Below are positions 35,576-47,182 of a stretch of DNA of 64,000 bases, one piece after another (position 1 is the first letter of the stretch; each line of letters begins with the position of its first letter). The stretch spans positions 88,105,580 to 88,169,579 of the forward strand of contig CM047425.1 in the NCBI GenBank assembly GCA_026168455.1, given 5' to 3'. A model generated the notes under the pieces. That model saw only the letters and a program-made list of their open reading frames with translations. It had not been told where the DNA came from and did no database searches. The stretch comes from Theocolax elegans (lineage: Eukaryota; Arthropoda; Insecta; Hymenoptera; Cerocephalidae). Both the position numbers and the translations under genes were made by a program.

Positions 35576-38138
35576 GACGTATAAAAAGTTTTGTATAAAG
35601 TTGAAGTGCAATGAATAAAAAAGTAACTATGCAAGAGAAATGACGTAATGAATAGTAAACGTTTATTATACCAAGCCAAAAGCAAGATCATTTTTATTCA
35701 CCATACATTTTACTCATAATAGAAAAGGAACGGGTGCATATTCTGAATGAAAATTAGCAAACGTCGGAGGAGCTCATGCACGCGTGTAACGACACTGCGG
35801 TAATCGCGAAAAATAACCGACTCTCTCTCTCTCTCTCTGTTTCTCTCTCGCACACTCTGTCTCTTTTTCTATCTTTTTCTCTTGCTCTCCTGAAGCTTCG
35901 TCAGCAAGTTTTTCGTTCGTTACGCAGGGGCAAAAAACCGGTTCGCGCATATCCCCGGCACTTGCTCATTTACGCAGGTGTTCCGAGCAAAGAGCGAGAG
36001 AAAGAGAGACGGATGCAAAAAGGAAGGAACGACGAGAGCTCTTGAGACTTGAGACCAATAAAAGTGATACGATGGAAAAGGGGGAGACGCGAGAGAAGAG
36101 GACGAAGGATACCAAGAAAAACTGAGCCAATAGAATAATCGAAAAAGACGAGGCAAAATACAGCAAGACCAGTAAAATGCCCGGCAGGAAGATGAACTGT
36201 TATGTGCATTTTAAAATGTTGATGGTATTTACAATCAATTTTTATTTTGAGATAATAATATACCTATATACATTCATACGTTAAAGCAAGAATTCGAAAA
36301 TCAGTATTACGCACAATATCTACCTTGGTAAGAATAATAAAAATGTGGAAAAAGATTTTTTATAAAAGATTTGTTATTCAAAGAGAAAATAAATATTTAA
36401 TTGAAGAAAATTATAATGCATAATTAATCACGAAATGGTTCATTCATACACGTATTCTGTAAGTGATATTTATCGGATACTGTTATTTTTACAAATGATT
36501 ACGTTGACGTAGAATCCACGGTAGAAATAGTCGAAATTAAAATAACACAGACACTTTTATACCTTTAGTTATCTTTATAACGAATAATCTTGTTAACCGT
36601 AATAGTTATATTTTGAGCTATCATACGGTATAAGGAGATTTACACTCTCAAAAGAGAAAATAATAGTAGAATAATCGAACGCGTAGACCGGATGATACGG
36701 ATGCGACTCGGTCTCTTGAAAATTCCGAAGGAGCGGCAAGTTGCACCGGGGCCTACTTCCGTCACAGGAAATAAAGAAACTTAGCACGGAAGAACGGCGC
36801 CAAGAGGTTCGCGCATTGACGAATCGCAGGACAGGTTGAATGGCGCGCCGGGCGCGTATTACGTGGCCGGCACAGCTTCGTAACTCACGCAGACCACTTA
36901 CGTATACACGTAGATCTATATACACACAACTCTTGCCAGCGCACGCAAGGTCGCGCACCTATATAGGTGTACACGTAAAAGTCCATTCGTGGATGCAGCG
37001 CGCATGCGCACTTGCATACTCTTTCTCTCGAGGCTTAGAAAACGATCATTGATGATTACCGATTCATGCGCGATCGCTCGGGCATTCATTCATTCGTCTG
37101 CGGAATTGCGCTAAGGTTTTTCACCTCGCAGTCAACTCGCGGAAAATTTTCATTTTTTCTTTTCGAGATTAAGTGGGTGTAAATTAAATATTTCACTCTA
37201 ATCATTTCACGTTGCGAGTTATTAGTTGTATTACATAAAGATTAACGTTTCTTCGAAAAAAGAAACCTTTTAAGATACATGCATATATAATTTGAGGTTT
37301 ATTTTATAAAAATATTACGGTATGTAACTAAATCAACTTGTACTAATAATAAACTTATACTAACATTAATAAATGTATTTTGCACATTTATGAATAGCCA
37401 ATCGGAAATAAATTGATCGTATATTTAAATTGAATAAATCCACTTCCGCAAAAAGAATTTCCACCTGATGAATTATTAGCATCGATCTAATTATGAGTTT
37501 ATTAACGTGAGAATTTATGACGAAACGGTTCAACGAACTAACTCGGTCTTAATTTAATTTATCAAATGTTCAATAACAGGAAATTGCATTGGCAAGTCTT
37601 ATTTTCAATATTTAATACGGGCTGTGGTTACTATGGAAATTTTTAATCCAATACTACAATCATGGAAAGTTTTGATAATGTCTATCGTTTGTATAAAGCA
37701 CCAGCAATATTTATTTTCTTTAATATTAAATTCATGTAGATTTGTTACATAAAACTTGGTGACAAGAGGAGGAGCCAATTAATTTTTCCCCTTATTGCGC
37801 ATATACTATCTCTTTGCAATATTATTATTGTTAAGATTAAGAATAACGATATTATTTTATCTCAAAGTTTATAACTTATAATATACTTATACCTACAAAA
37901 AATACGTTAACATATATTAATGATCGAATAAATACGTATATTATTAATTTTACCAATAAAATGTTAATGCATATTTTGCCGTATCCACAATGGAAACGAA
38001 GTTTTAAGTAGTAATATGAGATTTGTAGTAACTATAGATTTTTGCATATACATAGATATTTTGTAGTGTTTGCTGTATTCAAATGTATGTAAAAAATTTC
38101 ATAAATAAAAAGATGAATCGTAACTGTCGAGCACTTAC
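35576..38138. other. Anonymous DNA downstream of the retrotransposon cluster
   Basis: No gene was recognised. 35770-36190 is a CT-rich then GA-rich patch (CT run near 35820-35838) with overlapping open frames on both strands that look compositional. 36640-37100 is GC-richer and contains TATAT/TACACGTA runs but no conserved coding. The rest is AT-rich. If the eIF5B gene continues to lower coordinates, its last exon was expected here, but no plausible C-terminal eIF5B exon was found. Confidence 0.4.
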
Positions 38139-38300
38139 TTTACTGACGAGCATGTCCTTTTCATCGAAGTGTCGACCAAACATCTTAGGCGCCTCACCGG
38201 GTATAGATTCGATTTTTATGCAGACTTCCTGGCCCTTACGTGCAGACTCGACGGATTTGTGGTTGAATTCTATGCTCGTCACGATTCCCAAATCGACGAA
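38139..38300 (-). CDS. eIF5B (eukaryotic translation initiation factor 5B), one internal exon
   Basis: On the minus strand, a 162-bp exon of exactly 54 codons is flanked by an acceptor (GTGTTGCAG, 38301-38309) and a consensus donor (GTAAGT, 38133-38138); both junctions are phase 0. It encodes FVDLGIVTSIEF, a histidine-containing NHKSVESARKGQEVCIKI stretch, PGEAPKMFGRHF and ends DEKDMLVSK. This matches the conserved domain IV region of eIF5B, the GTPase that joins ribosomal subunits in the cytoplasm and whose C-terminus contacts eIF1A. Conservation and clean splice sites argue for a working exon. Upstream exons should lie at higher and the final exon at lower coordinates, but none was recognised in the window, so introns must be long, or this is a duplicated or misplaced exon. 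Confidence 0.88.
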
Positions 38301-39157
38301 CTGCAACACGAAACGCAGAGAATCTTGATTTAATATCAAAATAGATTATTATTTTATTTGAAACGTTTATATTATGCAATATTTAGTTACGTAATTTAAC
38401 AAGCTTTTTGCCTCCATATTGTATCATTATATTATCAATACACTATCGTATATTTAAGATTACACGGAAAATTATTCGAATATTTCGGAATATAGAGACA
38501 AATTTTCATTGGAACGATAATAGAAAGAAGTGTTCTAAATTTTATTATACCAGTATAGTAAGTTTTGTTTAAAAAAAATTTTCTTTTGATGTTTGCAAGC
38601 GTCATTTATTCTCATACCGTATATTTAAATTGGGGGTGTATGTATATTTTATTACTTGCAGATTAATAAATAATCACACATTGTTATGCACTGTAAGAGG
38701 ATTGACTTGTTGCTGTACGAGCTTTATTCCTCGAGGTCCGCCTTGGGCATACTGACCCCCTCTCCCCGTACCTTCCCGATGCCATTATTGCTTCCCGCTA
38801 CACGTAGCGCACTCTCGAGGTACGGTCCCACAACAATACATAATTGTAAATTATTACAAATAAGGGGGGCACCCCCTACTTACTTCGCTTGCCAATCCCG
38901 CATTAGTATAAGAATAATTATATATATTTATTAAAAAAAATAATTATTAAAAATTAATATAAATGTTAACAAAAAGAAAAGTATAAAAGATAGAGAAGAT
39001 AATAGCTACTTGCTACGCTCGGCAACCACTGGAATTTGATGTAAAAGCGATTATTAATTAAAATTTAGAATACAATACACTTTATTTTTACAAGTACTAA
39101 TACCTGTATTGAAAGATTAAAAAAAGTTCAAAAAGGAATGTTATAACTTCATATTTA
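38301..39157. other. Presumed eIF5B intron; GC-rich patch with short inverted repeat
   Basis: The stretch is AT-rich except for 38690-38910. That patch is GC-richer, has an 82-codon frame without recognisable motif, and includes the self-complementary AGGGGGGCACCCCCT near 38862-38877. CTTACTTCGCTTGCCAATCC (38878-38897) resembles CTACTTGCTACGCTCGGCAACC near 39005, suggesting a decayed repeat. No eIF5B exon could be found on the minus strand here. Confidence 0.4.
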
Positions 39158-39592
39158 TACATTGATTATTATTCTACCGACACCCACATCAAATTCTAAA
39201 CCAATTAGTCCATCCACTGACACCTACCCTCACAGGCCCATATGCATCCACCCATCCGTACACGTACATACGCCCTATTCACCCATTACCCACATCCACA
39301 TTCTAACCCTACCACACAAAACTCCATCCACACTCACTCACGAACACCTACTTTATATAACCACATTCACCAACATAACCCCCATTCACTCCCTAACCTT
39401 CCCACCCAAACCCTGTCACCTGTTTCCAAATCAATTACGCACAACCAACCTCACAGATTCACATCCACTTCCAAACCCTCCCACTCAAACCCTTTTACTC
39501 ACTTCCACACATACACACCTACCCCCATACACCCACGTCCACATCGAAACCCTCCCACACACGCCAATATCTTCTTGTATTCTATAATATAA
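39158..39592 (+). repeat. G-depleted C/A-rich tract, probably a degenerate minisatellite
   Basis: Over about 430 bp the plus strand is almost free of G and rich in C and A, with recurring CCACAT, ACCCTCCCAC, AAACCC and CACTCAC words. Two forward frames stay open (39162-39587 and 39242-39592) because stop codons are rare in such composition; the translations are His/Pro/Thr/Ser-rich without structure, so I do not call a gene. Words such as CCAAACCCTCCCAC recur at irregular spacing, as in a diverged minisatellite. The strong strand skew would favour G-rich structures on the opposite strand. Confidence 0.65.
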
Positions 39593-42500
39593 GTTCCATC
39601 ACGTATATGTGCAGGGTGGAACACTGATTCTGGCAGAAAAGGATAAGTCCCTCAAGTATGTACATGATCGTTTTGCATCCCACTGCATCTTATATCAAGA
39701 TTAAAACATGAAAGAAAACTATGATTACAGAATAAAATATTATATTATTAAATTATATTAATTAAATGTGGGTATTCCGGCTAGTCAAAATGTGTTTTAA
39801 GCAATTCAGAAAAAAAATCTCTCCATATTCGCAAATTAAAATTAAAACGCTCACACATTCATACTTTCGGTCAGTCTGTTGCCGACATCAATGACTTGTT
39901 TCATTAGCGATTTCTTGACAAGGAGTCTATTGAAGATCTCTTACTTCTGCTGAATAATGCTCTGGACAAATCCTTAAGTAATTCCAGGAGAATTTCCTTA
40001 TGCTTAGGTTGGGTCCTCGGTCTGTGACTGCAAGTTCTTCGTGTAACTATTCGAAGAATCAGGAGTGGACTCTTATCTCCTCGATAGTTCGTAGGCGAGA
40101 GAGCTTCGAAAATCCTTCTTATAATTACACAACTAATTTTACAAAGGTGTTATCCACTCCTTTCTTCCTTTATTGTATCGAGCATAAGCGATATCAATAA
40201 TGCAACTTGAACGTCGGTCGGCATATTAAGATACATTGTATAAAAATTGAAATGTTTATATTTATATTACAGGGTTGTTATTTTGCATCACCGTGCATTT
40301 GCAAACCTCTCATGTAACGTACAATGATTAAAAAAATTATTCTATATGTAATTTGGGTTATTGGGTTAGTTTTATACTTTTTTATAATATAGGAAGATAA
40401 TTTGCAATTTACATTCAGATACATGATGTTGCTGAAATGTAAATAGAATAAGTTGAATAAATGGTAAATGTCAAAGGAGGCTAAACCAAGTTTCATAAAT
40501 TGGCCACATAGACTGGGGGCACTGCAGTTAGGTGAGAGATTCACTTGTCCGATAGAAAAAAATGTAAAAAGACTGAATTATCGACTATTCGAAACCTAAA
40601 TCTTAATTGACCGATATATTGTTACAATAAACAATTTAATCATGTCCGTCATGAAAAATATTGATCGGTTCCTAATGTCTAATTATTTATTTTGAAAAAT
40701 GAGACACTAGCGGTGTATTATATAAGAAGCGGTTAGCATTATTTTGTGCAAGTCGGTAATCTTGTAGGTCAAACATCTTAAAATACGCCTGTCAGAATAA
40801 CAGAACTCTTAATAGATTATTTGTTCCATTATTGATGTTAATAAACCATTGCATCAATTATTTTATAATTAAAAATATAAAGTTCTCCCACTTCAAATGC
40901 TAAAAATAAAAAATATTCAACTCAACCTACTTTCGTATCGATCGAGTATCAAATTTTATATGAATTCGTAAATTTTTTATACCGGATATCAAAATTTAGT
41001 AATGTTTTAAACAAAATGTTTAGTATTTAGAATGGATAATTTTTTAATTTGTCAGAGTCCCCAGTGTACTGCCCAGAATAAAAATTTGTATTCCGAATGC
41101 CTAGCATAAATTGTTATAAATGTTATACAATTTAAACTGGATTAAGTTTTAAGAAAAAAAGTAATATTTATTAGAAATCACGAGTAAGTACTGCGAACGC
41201 AAATATAAGTATAATTTCGCAAGTATAATTTTCAAAATATAATAGGAAATTATATAAATTATATAATAATTGTTTCGAATTGCGTAAGTAGCAAAGAAAA
41301 AGGAATGATTCGAATCAGCGAAACTGTAAGAAAATGAAATACCCACACGAGTATAGGTAAATGCGCACAACTGGTGTAGTCGAGAAAAAGTATATACATG
41401 CGAAAGGAAACAATGGAAAGTATTCGCCTCCGTCAATGGAATATCGTTCAGTCTCTTGGATGCATGATCGTATTTATGAGTAATGAACAATTAGAGAGAC
41501 TTAAGTAACATTCGACGCCGAGACAAAAGATTTACGAGGAGAAGGATGAACACGAGAAAGCGAGTGGGCGACCGCAAGGTGAAAAAGAAAATACGACGAG
41601 AGAAAGAGTTGGGAGAAGAATGAAGGTGCGATAATGCTTCGGACATTCCTTGATCCTAGTCGACGAACGTCTTCGCCATCAAGGCGGCTACTATAAGGAA
41701 ATTTCCTATATAATGCCCACGTATATAGACACGAGGTAAGTTCTATTTGCTGTTCTTCGTGTTTCCGGTGTTAAATCGGATTCTCTTTACGACCACTTCG
41801 CCGGAGAAATTAGCGTCAGCTTAGTATCTCGTGTACTTCGAGGTGTCATCGATTGAACGTCGTTTCTACTTAAACTTCGGAATAATGCATCGTTATGTGA
41901 AGATTATTTAACACTGATCATCAATACTGTACCAATTATTGATCATTAGTTACTAAAGTTTTTTTTAGATATTCAGTAGGTATATTTTTTATTTGTGAAT
42001 TCAATTCTCTTTTGCCATGGAACAAGTTTTGTGATGCATTTTAAACTTACAGTTATTATGTAAATAGTATATTTTATTATAATCTGTTTTTAACATTTTT
42101 TTACAATTTACGGTGCAATTGGAAACGTATCGGCAGTATTTAGTATTATCTAACAATCACTGATCAATTATGAGTTTATAAAAAATAGTGATTGTTCAGA
42201 CGAACAAATAAATATAAAAGATGCGATCCACTCTTCCATTATTAGTGGTGTTATTTATCAACTACGCGATTACATCTCGAGGAGAAGTTTTACCATGATT
42301 TGCCAATATTGGCTACAAAATGGTAAAATTTCTACAAGGGATTCCTTTCTTTCCTTGTAAATACTATAATTAAAATTTATAATAACAGTTTGTAATACTT
42401 TACAATTATATTATTCAAGCTTACTTTATAACTTCTATATTAATAAAATTTGTCTTTATATTTATAATTTATGTACATAACATTGAAAAGTTTGTATTAA

Positions 42501-43984
42501 CATACGAAAAATATTGATTACAAGAAATCTTAATATTATCCATTTGTTATTTTAAGCAAATCTATTACAGAGGTCGTTATCTATTTTCACATTTGGCGCG
42601 CCCAACATTCCATGAATATAAAATTTTCAGGATATATGATTTTATCAGATTGTTCGCGGAGCGACGCGACGCCCCGCGGATACGACGGAAACAGAAAAAC
42701 CCGATAAGCTAACAATGAGGATTGTTGAGCGAATTGGAAGCGGCTGAGAAGATTGCGAGTAATTTCTCGAGTTGAATGAGGAAACTGTCTTTAAATAGAT
42801 ATGTTTTACGAAAGCTAATAACTAAAAGATATCGCCAATCGTTAACTTTTCGTTTCCTTCCTTTTGATCTACGTATATAAGTCACCGTGCACCAAAGTTT
42901 ATTGAAAAATTGTCATTTAATACAGAAGAAAATTGGTCAATTTACTATTGATATTACACGCGTACATTTATAATTATTTTACAATGCAATTGAATATATG
43001 AATAATCCAAAGTGGAAATATTTTATAATGTGTCTTAATTAAATGCACATTGCGAATTTGATTTTTTCTTGGAATAATATGTAAATAATGGTAGAATAGA
43101 GAGCAGCTTGAAGGAATTGACAGAAGGATTAAAAAAGCAAGAACGTCGAGTCAGTAATAACTCTGGATCGAATTCCGATTTCCCTTCATCAAAATGCATA
43201 AGGAAATATCGAGAAGTAATATAGAAGAGGTGCGGAGGCTTGCGTTCACCTTTCGAAGCTACACATTGAAATAACCTGCGAAACTCATTATCAAAAGCCC
43301 TCGTGGCTAAAAATAAACGGGAAAATTCTTACGTAAACCAGGACAATTGAACGTTGCGAATCGGGTTTCATCGCCCACGGGCCAGTAAAACCGATCGAGT
43401 AATCTAGGACTTCCTCGTGCCACCCCCGCGTCACGCCCAAAAAATCGCCCACCTAGTCCAATAAAAGGATAATTTATTCCGGTTAATTCCGTGGGGTCTC
43501 GCGTTTAATCGCGGAAAAGTGCATTCCCGACGCGTATACGACCGGAGATCCGTTCGTATCGGCCCACACTGAGAGAGAAAGAGAGAAAGAGAGAAAGAGA
43601 GGCCCACGCTGGTTACCCAGGGCTGCACCTTAGCCGGCGAGTTGCCCACGCGTTCTCTATCTTTTTTCTCTCGACCAAAGAGAATGACGGAGGGAGACTG
43701 TCCTGTCTCCTTGTATCTTCCGCTTCTTCGTACAGCACAGGAAAGGGTGGGAGATATTGTCCGCGATTGGCTATATACGGCTTTCAGTTTTACTCATCCG
43801 GAAAATATCTTGGATGTACGTCTCGGATATTTTTTTTGTACATACGTATATTCAACGCACAATATAAAATTAGAATTTTTTTTTTCGATGAATTAATAAG
43901 TGTAATGAAACGTATATCGATTGAGTAAAATATTACACCTAAAATTACAGAATCATTTTGCTATTGTAACGTATGAAAAAAAAG
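39593..43984. other. Anonymous stretch; mixed-composition patches
   Basis: No gene was recognised. 39840-40130 is more balanced in composition and reads, across a stop, as FGQSVADINDLF...LDKESIEDLLLLLNNALDKS, which could be a fragment of an old transposon or exon but was not identified. 41500-41860 is a GC-richer patch with TATAAT-like and GAGGTAAGT (41734-41742) sequences. 42640-42790 and 43330-43830 are further GC-richer islands; 43570-43602 is a GAGAGAAA repeat. None carries a recognised coding sequence. Confidence 0.4.
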
Positions 43985-44160
43985 GTTAGGAGCGCAAAAA
44001 GGCGGATGACGGGATTCGAAGACACAAACCTTGGGTTGCGAATCTCGATCGAGCTAACGTCCGCGATGCTAGGCACCGCTTAGATTAGACGACGCGTCTT
44101 ATCGCTCACTCTATCCTTCTCACACTTCCTAAGTTGCGCGGAGATGCCCGTGACACTATT
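43985..44160 (-). mobile_element. tRNA-like sequence, possible SINE remnant
   Basis: Read on the minus strand, a box B-like TTCGAATCCCG (44010-44020) follows a box A-like CTAGCATCGCGG or GTTAGCTCGATCG (44048-44072) at tRNA-like spacing. A partly pairable acceptor (GCGGACG with CATCCGC) and a downstream T run (43976-43983 region) follow. A proper anticodon stem cannot be formed and the body is too short, so it is not a functional tRNA gene. A tRNA-derived SINE head or tRNA pseudogene is the best reading. No second copy exists in the window to test this. Confidence 0.35.
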
Positions 44161-46963
44161 TAACGTGAATACTTATACGTGGGAGTAAAATTAGCTGTAT
44201 CCAACAGTTTCTACGCTATTCTTTTTTTTGGTTTACAACCTATATACAATTTTCAATTTTTCGTACTTCTTAATGTGCATAAATTAACTATCATCTTCCT
44301 TATGAGCAAATTAACAATGTCCTGATATTTTAAAAATTTATTGTAAAAGTATTTTAAACAAACTAAATGTTATTTTTGACAAAAATGTCAAAGCTTATCT
44401 TATTAAAGTTTTAAACATGCATACGTTTAAATTCAGTGGTGGTAGAATTATTCTCGAAACAAATCAATATGGAAGATGTTTGTAAACATCCGGTGACTAA
44501 CGTTTGTTGTTAAATTATAAATACTTGTGCAAGTTGATCGTGTTATATGAAAAATGTACGGGGATATTATACAGGAAAAGAATAATAATAAGTTAATTGG
44601 AAATTGGCAAAAGTTTCGGCCGAGAAGCCGAGAAAACATGGAGAAATCCGCAAGCCTGCCTGCGATAACCTCGAGAATTTATAAGGCGAGGTCTCGATGC
44701 ACTACGGCGCACCTGACCTCCTCACTCGCGACGGTATAAATAATTTATGCACCTCGCTCGAGATTGGAAATTGGACCGGAAACTAATTAGCGGCTCGATG
44801 TGCCGCCGGGAGTGTCAATTATAGTTATCGTTCCTCCCCACCATTCTCGCTCGATATTGATATTTTTAACAATCGTGGCTCGACCGGAATAAGATAAAAG
44901 ATAGAACACCCGAGAAGCCACTAGATTTTTACGCAATCGTAAATAGAATGAGACGGGTTTTCATCCGGTTTCCGAGTCTTTCACAATTATTTATGCAATC
45001 TATGTTTAATCTATAGTAAACGATATTTCGCATGAGCGACTAACCTCCTCCTTTTTTATTGCTTATCGATAGATAAGTATTTTAACTTGAAGTTCTTGAA
45101 TTCACGCGGGTATGTATTGACTAAAGTTATCAGCGTTCATCAGCACATATTCTTTTTCGCAGTTCGTGTACTCGCTAATTATTCGAACGATGGGTTGACG
45201 GTTGACGTAAAACAATATTTAGGTGTACTTGTTTTAAAAACCTTTATTTGTACCGATAAATCGAGTACAGGTACCGCGATATAAAACTACATAATTTAAT
45301 GCTATAGGGAGATTAATTGGGAAAAAACGGATTACATATACCAGACAATAATTTAATTAGCGCTACGATATTATTAATGTTATTTTAAGGCAACCGATTT
45401 ATACGGTATATCGTATTGAATTCACATAATTTTAATAATTTAAAAATAACCCCGAGAGGGACCTAATTTATTCAACGCATAATTATTCGAAGAGCTTGAA
45501 CGTGTCCGTTTGATATTTCTCGAGAGAGAATCGAATGCCCGTAACTCACGGTGCAATAATCGACGAAATACTCGGAGCGGAGCTCGGAATATCATGGGTA
45601 AAAAGGACCAAGTTGAGGTATCGTTCGCGCGATATAAATCGCGTCCAGTAAGGTGCGAGAGATCGTTGGCTCGCGCTGGGCTAAAAAAAGGTATGTCCAG
45701 GCGCGCATGAATGAAGCGGGAAGAGGTCATGCGCATAAAGATAGTGGTGGCCGATTTATTCCATTGGTACAGAAGGTGCAGAGATTCGCGGGGAATTAAC
45801 GAAGGTCGCAAATAAACGAGCTGGCAGAGCGTAGGCGCGACACGCGATATTCCAGCGCCTTTTATGCCTCGCGGCACGAGGTGAGGGCACCACTCTTTCA
45901 CCGAGGACATGGATGTTTTCTCAAATTTTCCAGTTTTGCAGCACTTTGTACTTTGATTATATTTCTATTGACTAACAAATATTATAATATTTCGATTTTT
46001 TATAAATTTATAATATATTTCTCATAATTATATTTTTATATTCTACTATCATACAAAATGGATCATCTTATTAACAGGTGCATATACACACAATTAATTT
46101 ATTATAAATTCAATGGTACCTATAATCTATATATATTAAAAAATTGAATGAGTTGTATAACTCAGATATGTAATCGAACAAATTCAGTCTGAACAAGAAT
46201 ATTAAAAAAGCTAATGATCATTGATTAATGTAACACTAATACTTAAAAAATTAAATATACAATACATATAATTTAAAAAAAATTAACCTGTTACACCTCG
46301 TTTATTATTTTAAAATAACTATAGATATTTTAGAAACTTGCGGGAAATTTCCGGAACGATCGCATTAACTTTTTTCCGTAGCATGAAAAAGCGAACAGGC
46401 AAGCAATCAGAAAAGTAAAGTAAAAATAGAAAAAGTAAAAAGTTTCAAAGGCAGAGTCAATACGAATCGTATAAACGGAGTACTACTGGTCGGTTCATAT
46501 ATAAACCGACTGCAGGGGGTTCCGGTAAAATTTTGATTGTAAATATGTTTTGTTACATCAAGAATGATAATCGCGATATTTTCTTTATTTTTTGGCATTC
46601 TTGACAGATAGTAAATTGAAACAAAAATTCATCCTGGCTCGTGGAAATTTTTTATATTACTTATTTGTCTGTAATAGATTATCTTGATTTTCAAATAATT
46701 TCTCAAACCCAAGTTAAAGTTAGATGGTAATAAATTCCATTAGCATATATGTAAGTATCATTTAAAATACGTTTACCCGTATCAGTAGGTATTTCTAGTA
46801 TTATTTCAAACCAATACGCTTTCGAGTAGTATAGTATAAAATTAAATAACTTAGTTGAATAACAACAATAACAGGGCAGTTATCCAAGGAGCAATTGTAG
46901 TACCAGCGTGCGTGGACAAAAAATTTTACTACATACATATATCCTATGCAGATAGCTCCCTCT

Positions 46964-46968
<5 letters not shown>

Positions 46969-47004
<36 letters not shown>
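46969..47004 (+). repeat. TC microsatellite, ~18 units
   Basis: This is an uninterrupted TC run ending at TCGTCGGG. It is followed 85-135 bp downstream by a GA-rich tract of complementary composition. Confidence 0.95.
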
Positions 47005-47007
<3 letters not shown>

Positions 47008-47085
47008 GGGTCTCATTCATAAAAATCCGACGATAAGTCAAAGTCAAGAATTCGAAAATTATACGCTCCTCTACAAAATTGCCGA

Positions 47086-47129
47086 GTGAGAGGGAGAGTA
47101 AGAGAGAGAAAGAGACAGAGAACTAGAGT

Positions 47130-47180
<51 letters not shown>
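47086..47180 (+). repeat. GA-rich tract with ~18-unit AG microsatellite core
   Basis: The purine-only tract contains a perfect AG core at about 47139-47176 and imperfect GAGA/GAAAGA flanks; purine richness continues to ~47220. It is complementary to the TC tract at 46969-47004. Confidence 0.95.

Positions 47181-47182
<2 letters not shown>

Noticed and set aside
38880..38900. DWQ-like codons on the minus strand, considered as the eIF5B C-terminal exon
   Set aside because: They lie upstream of the recognised exon in transcription order and run into a stop without matching the conserved C-terminus.
39162..39592. Two long His/Pro/Thr-rich frames (141 and 116 codons)
   Set aside because: Caused by G depletion of the tract, which removes most stop codons; there are no domain features.
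44001..44079. Functional tRNA gene on the minus strand
   Set aside because: The acceptor has mismatches, no anticodon stem forms and the body is about 10 nt short; called as a SINE/tRNA-like remnant instead.
45440..45910. 156-codon minus-strand open frame, the longest non-transposon frame in the window
   Set aside because: No family motif, basic and Ser/Arg-rich; it lies in a GC island with other open frames. Kept only as an island note.
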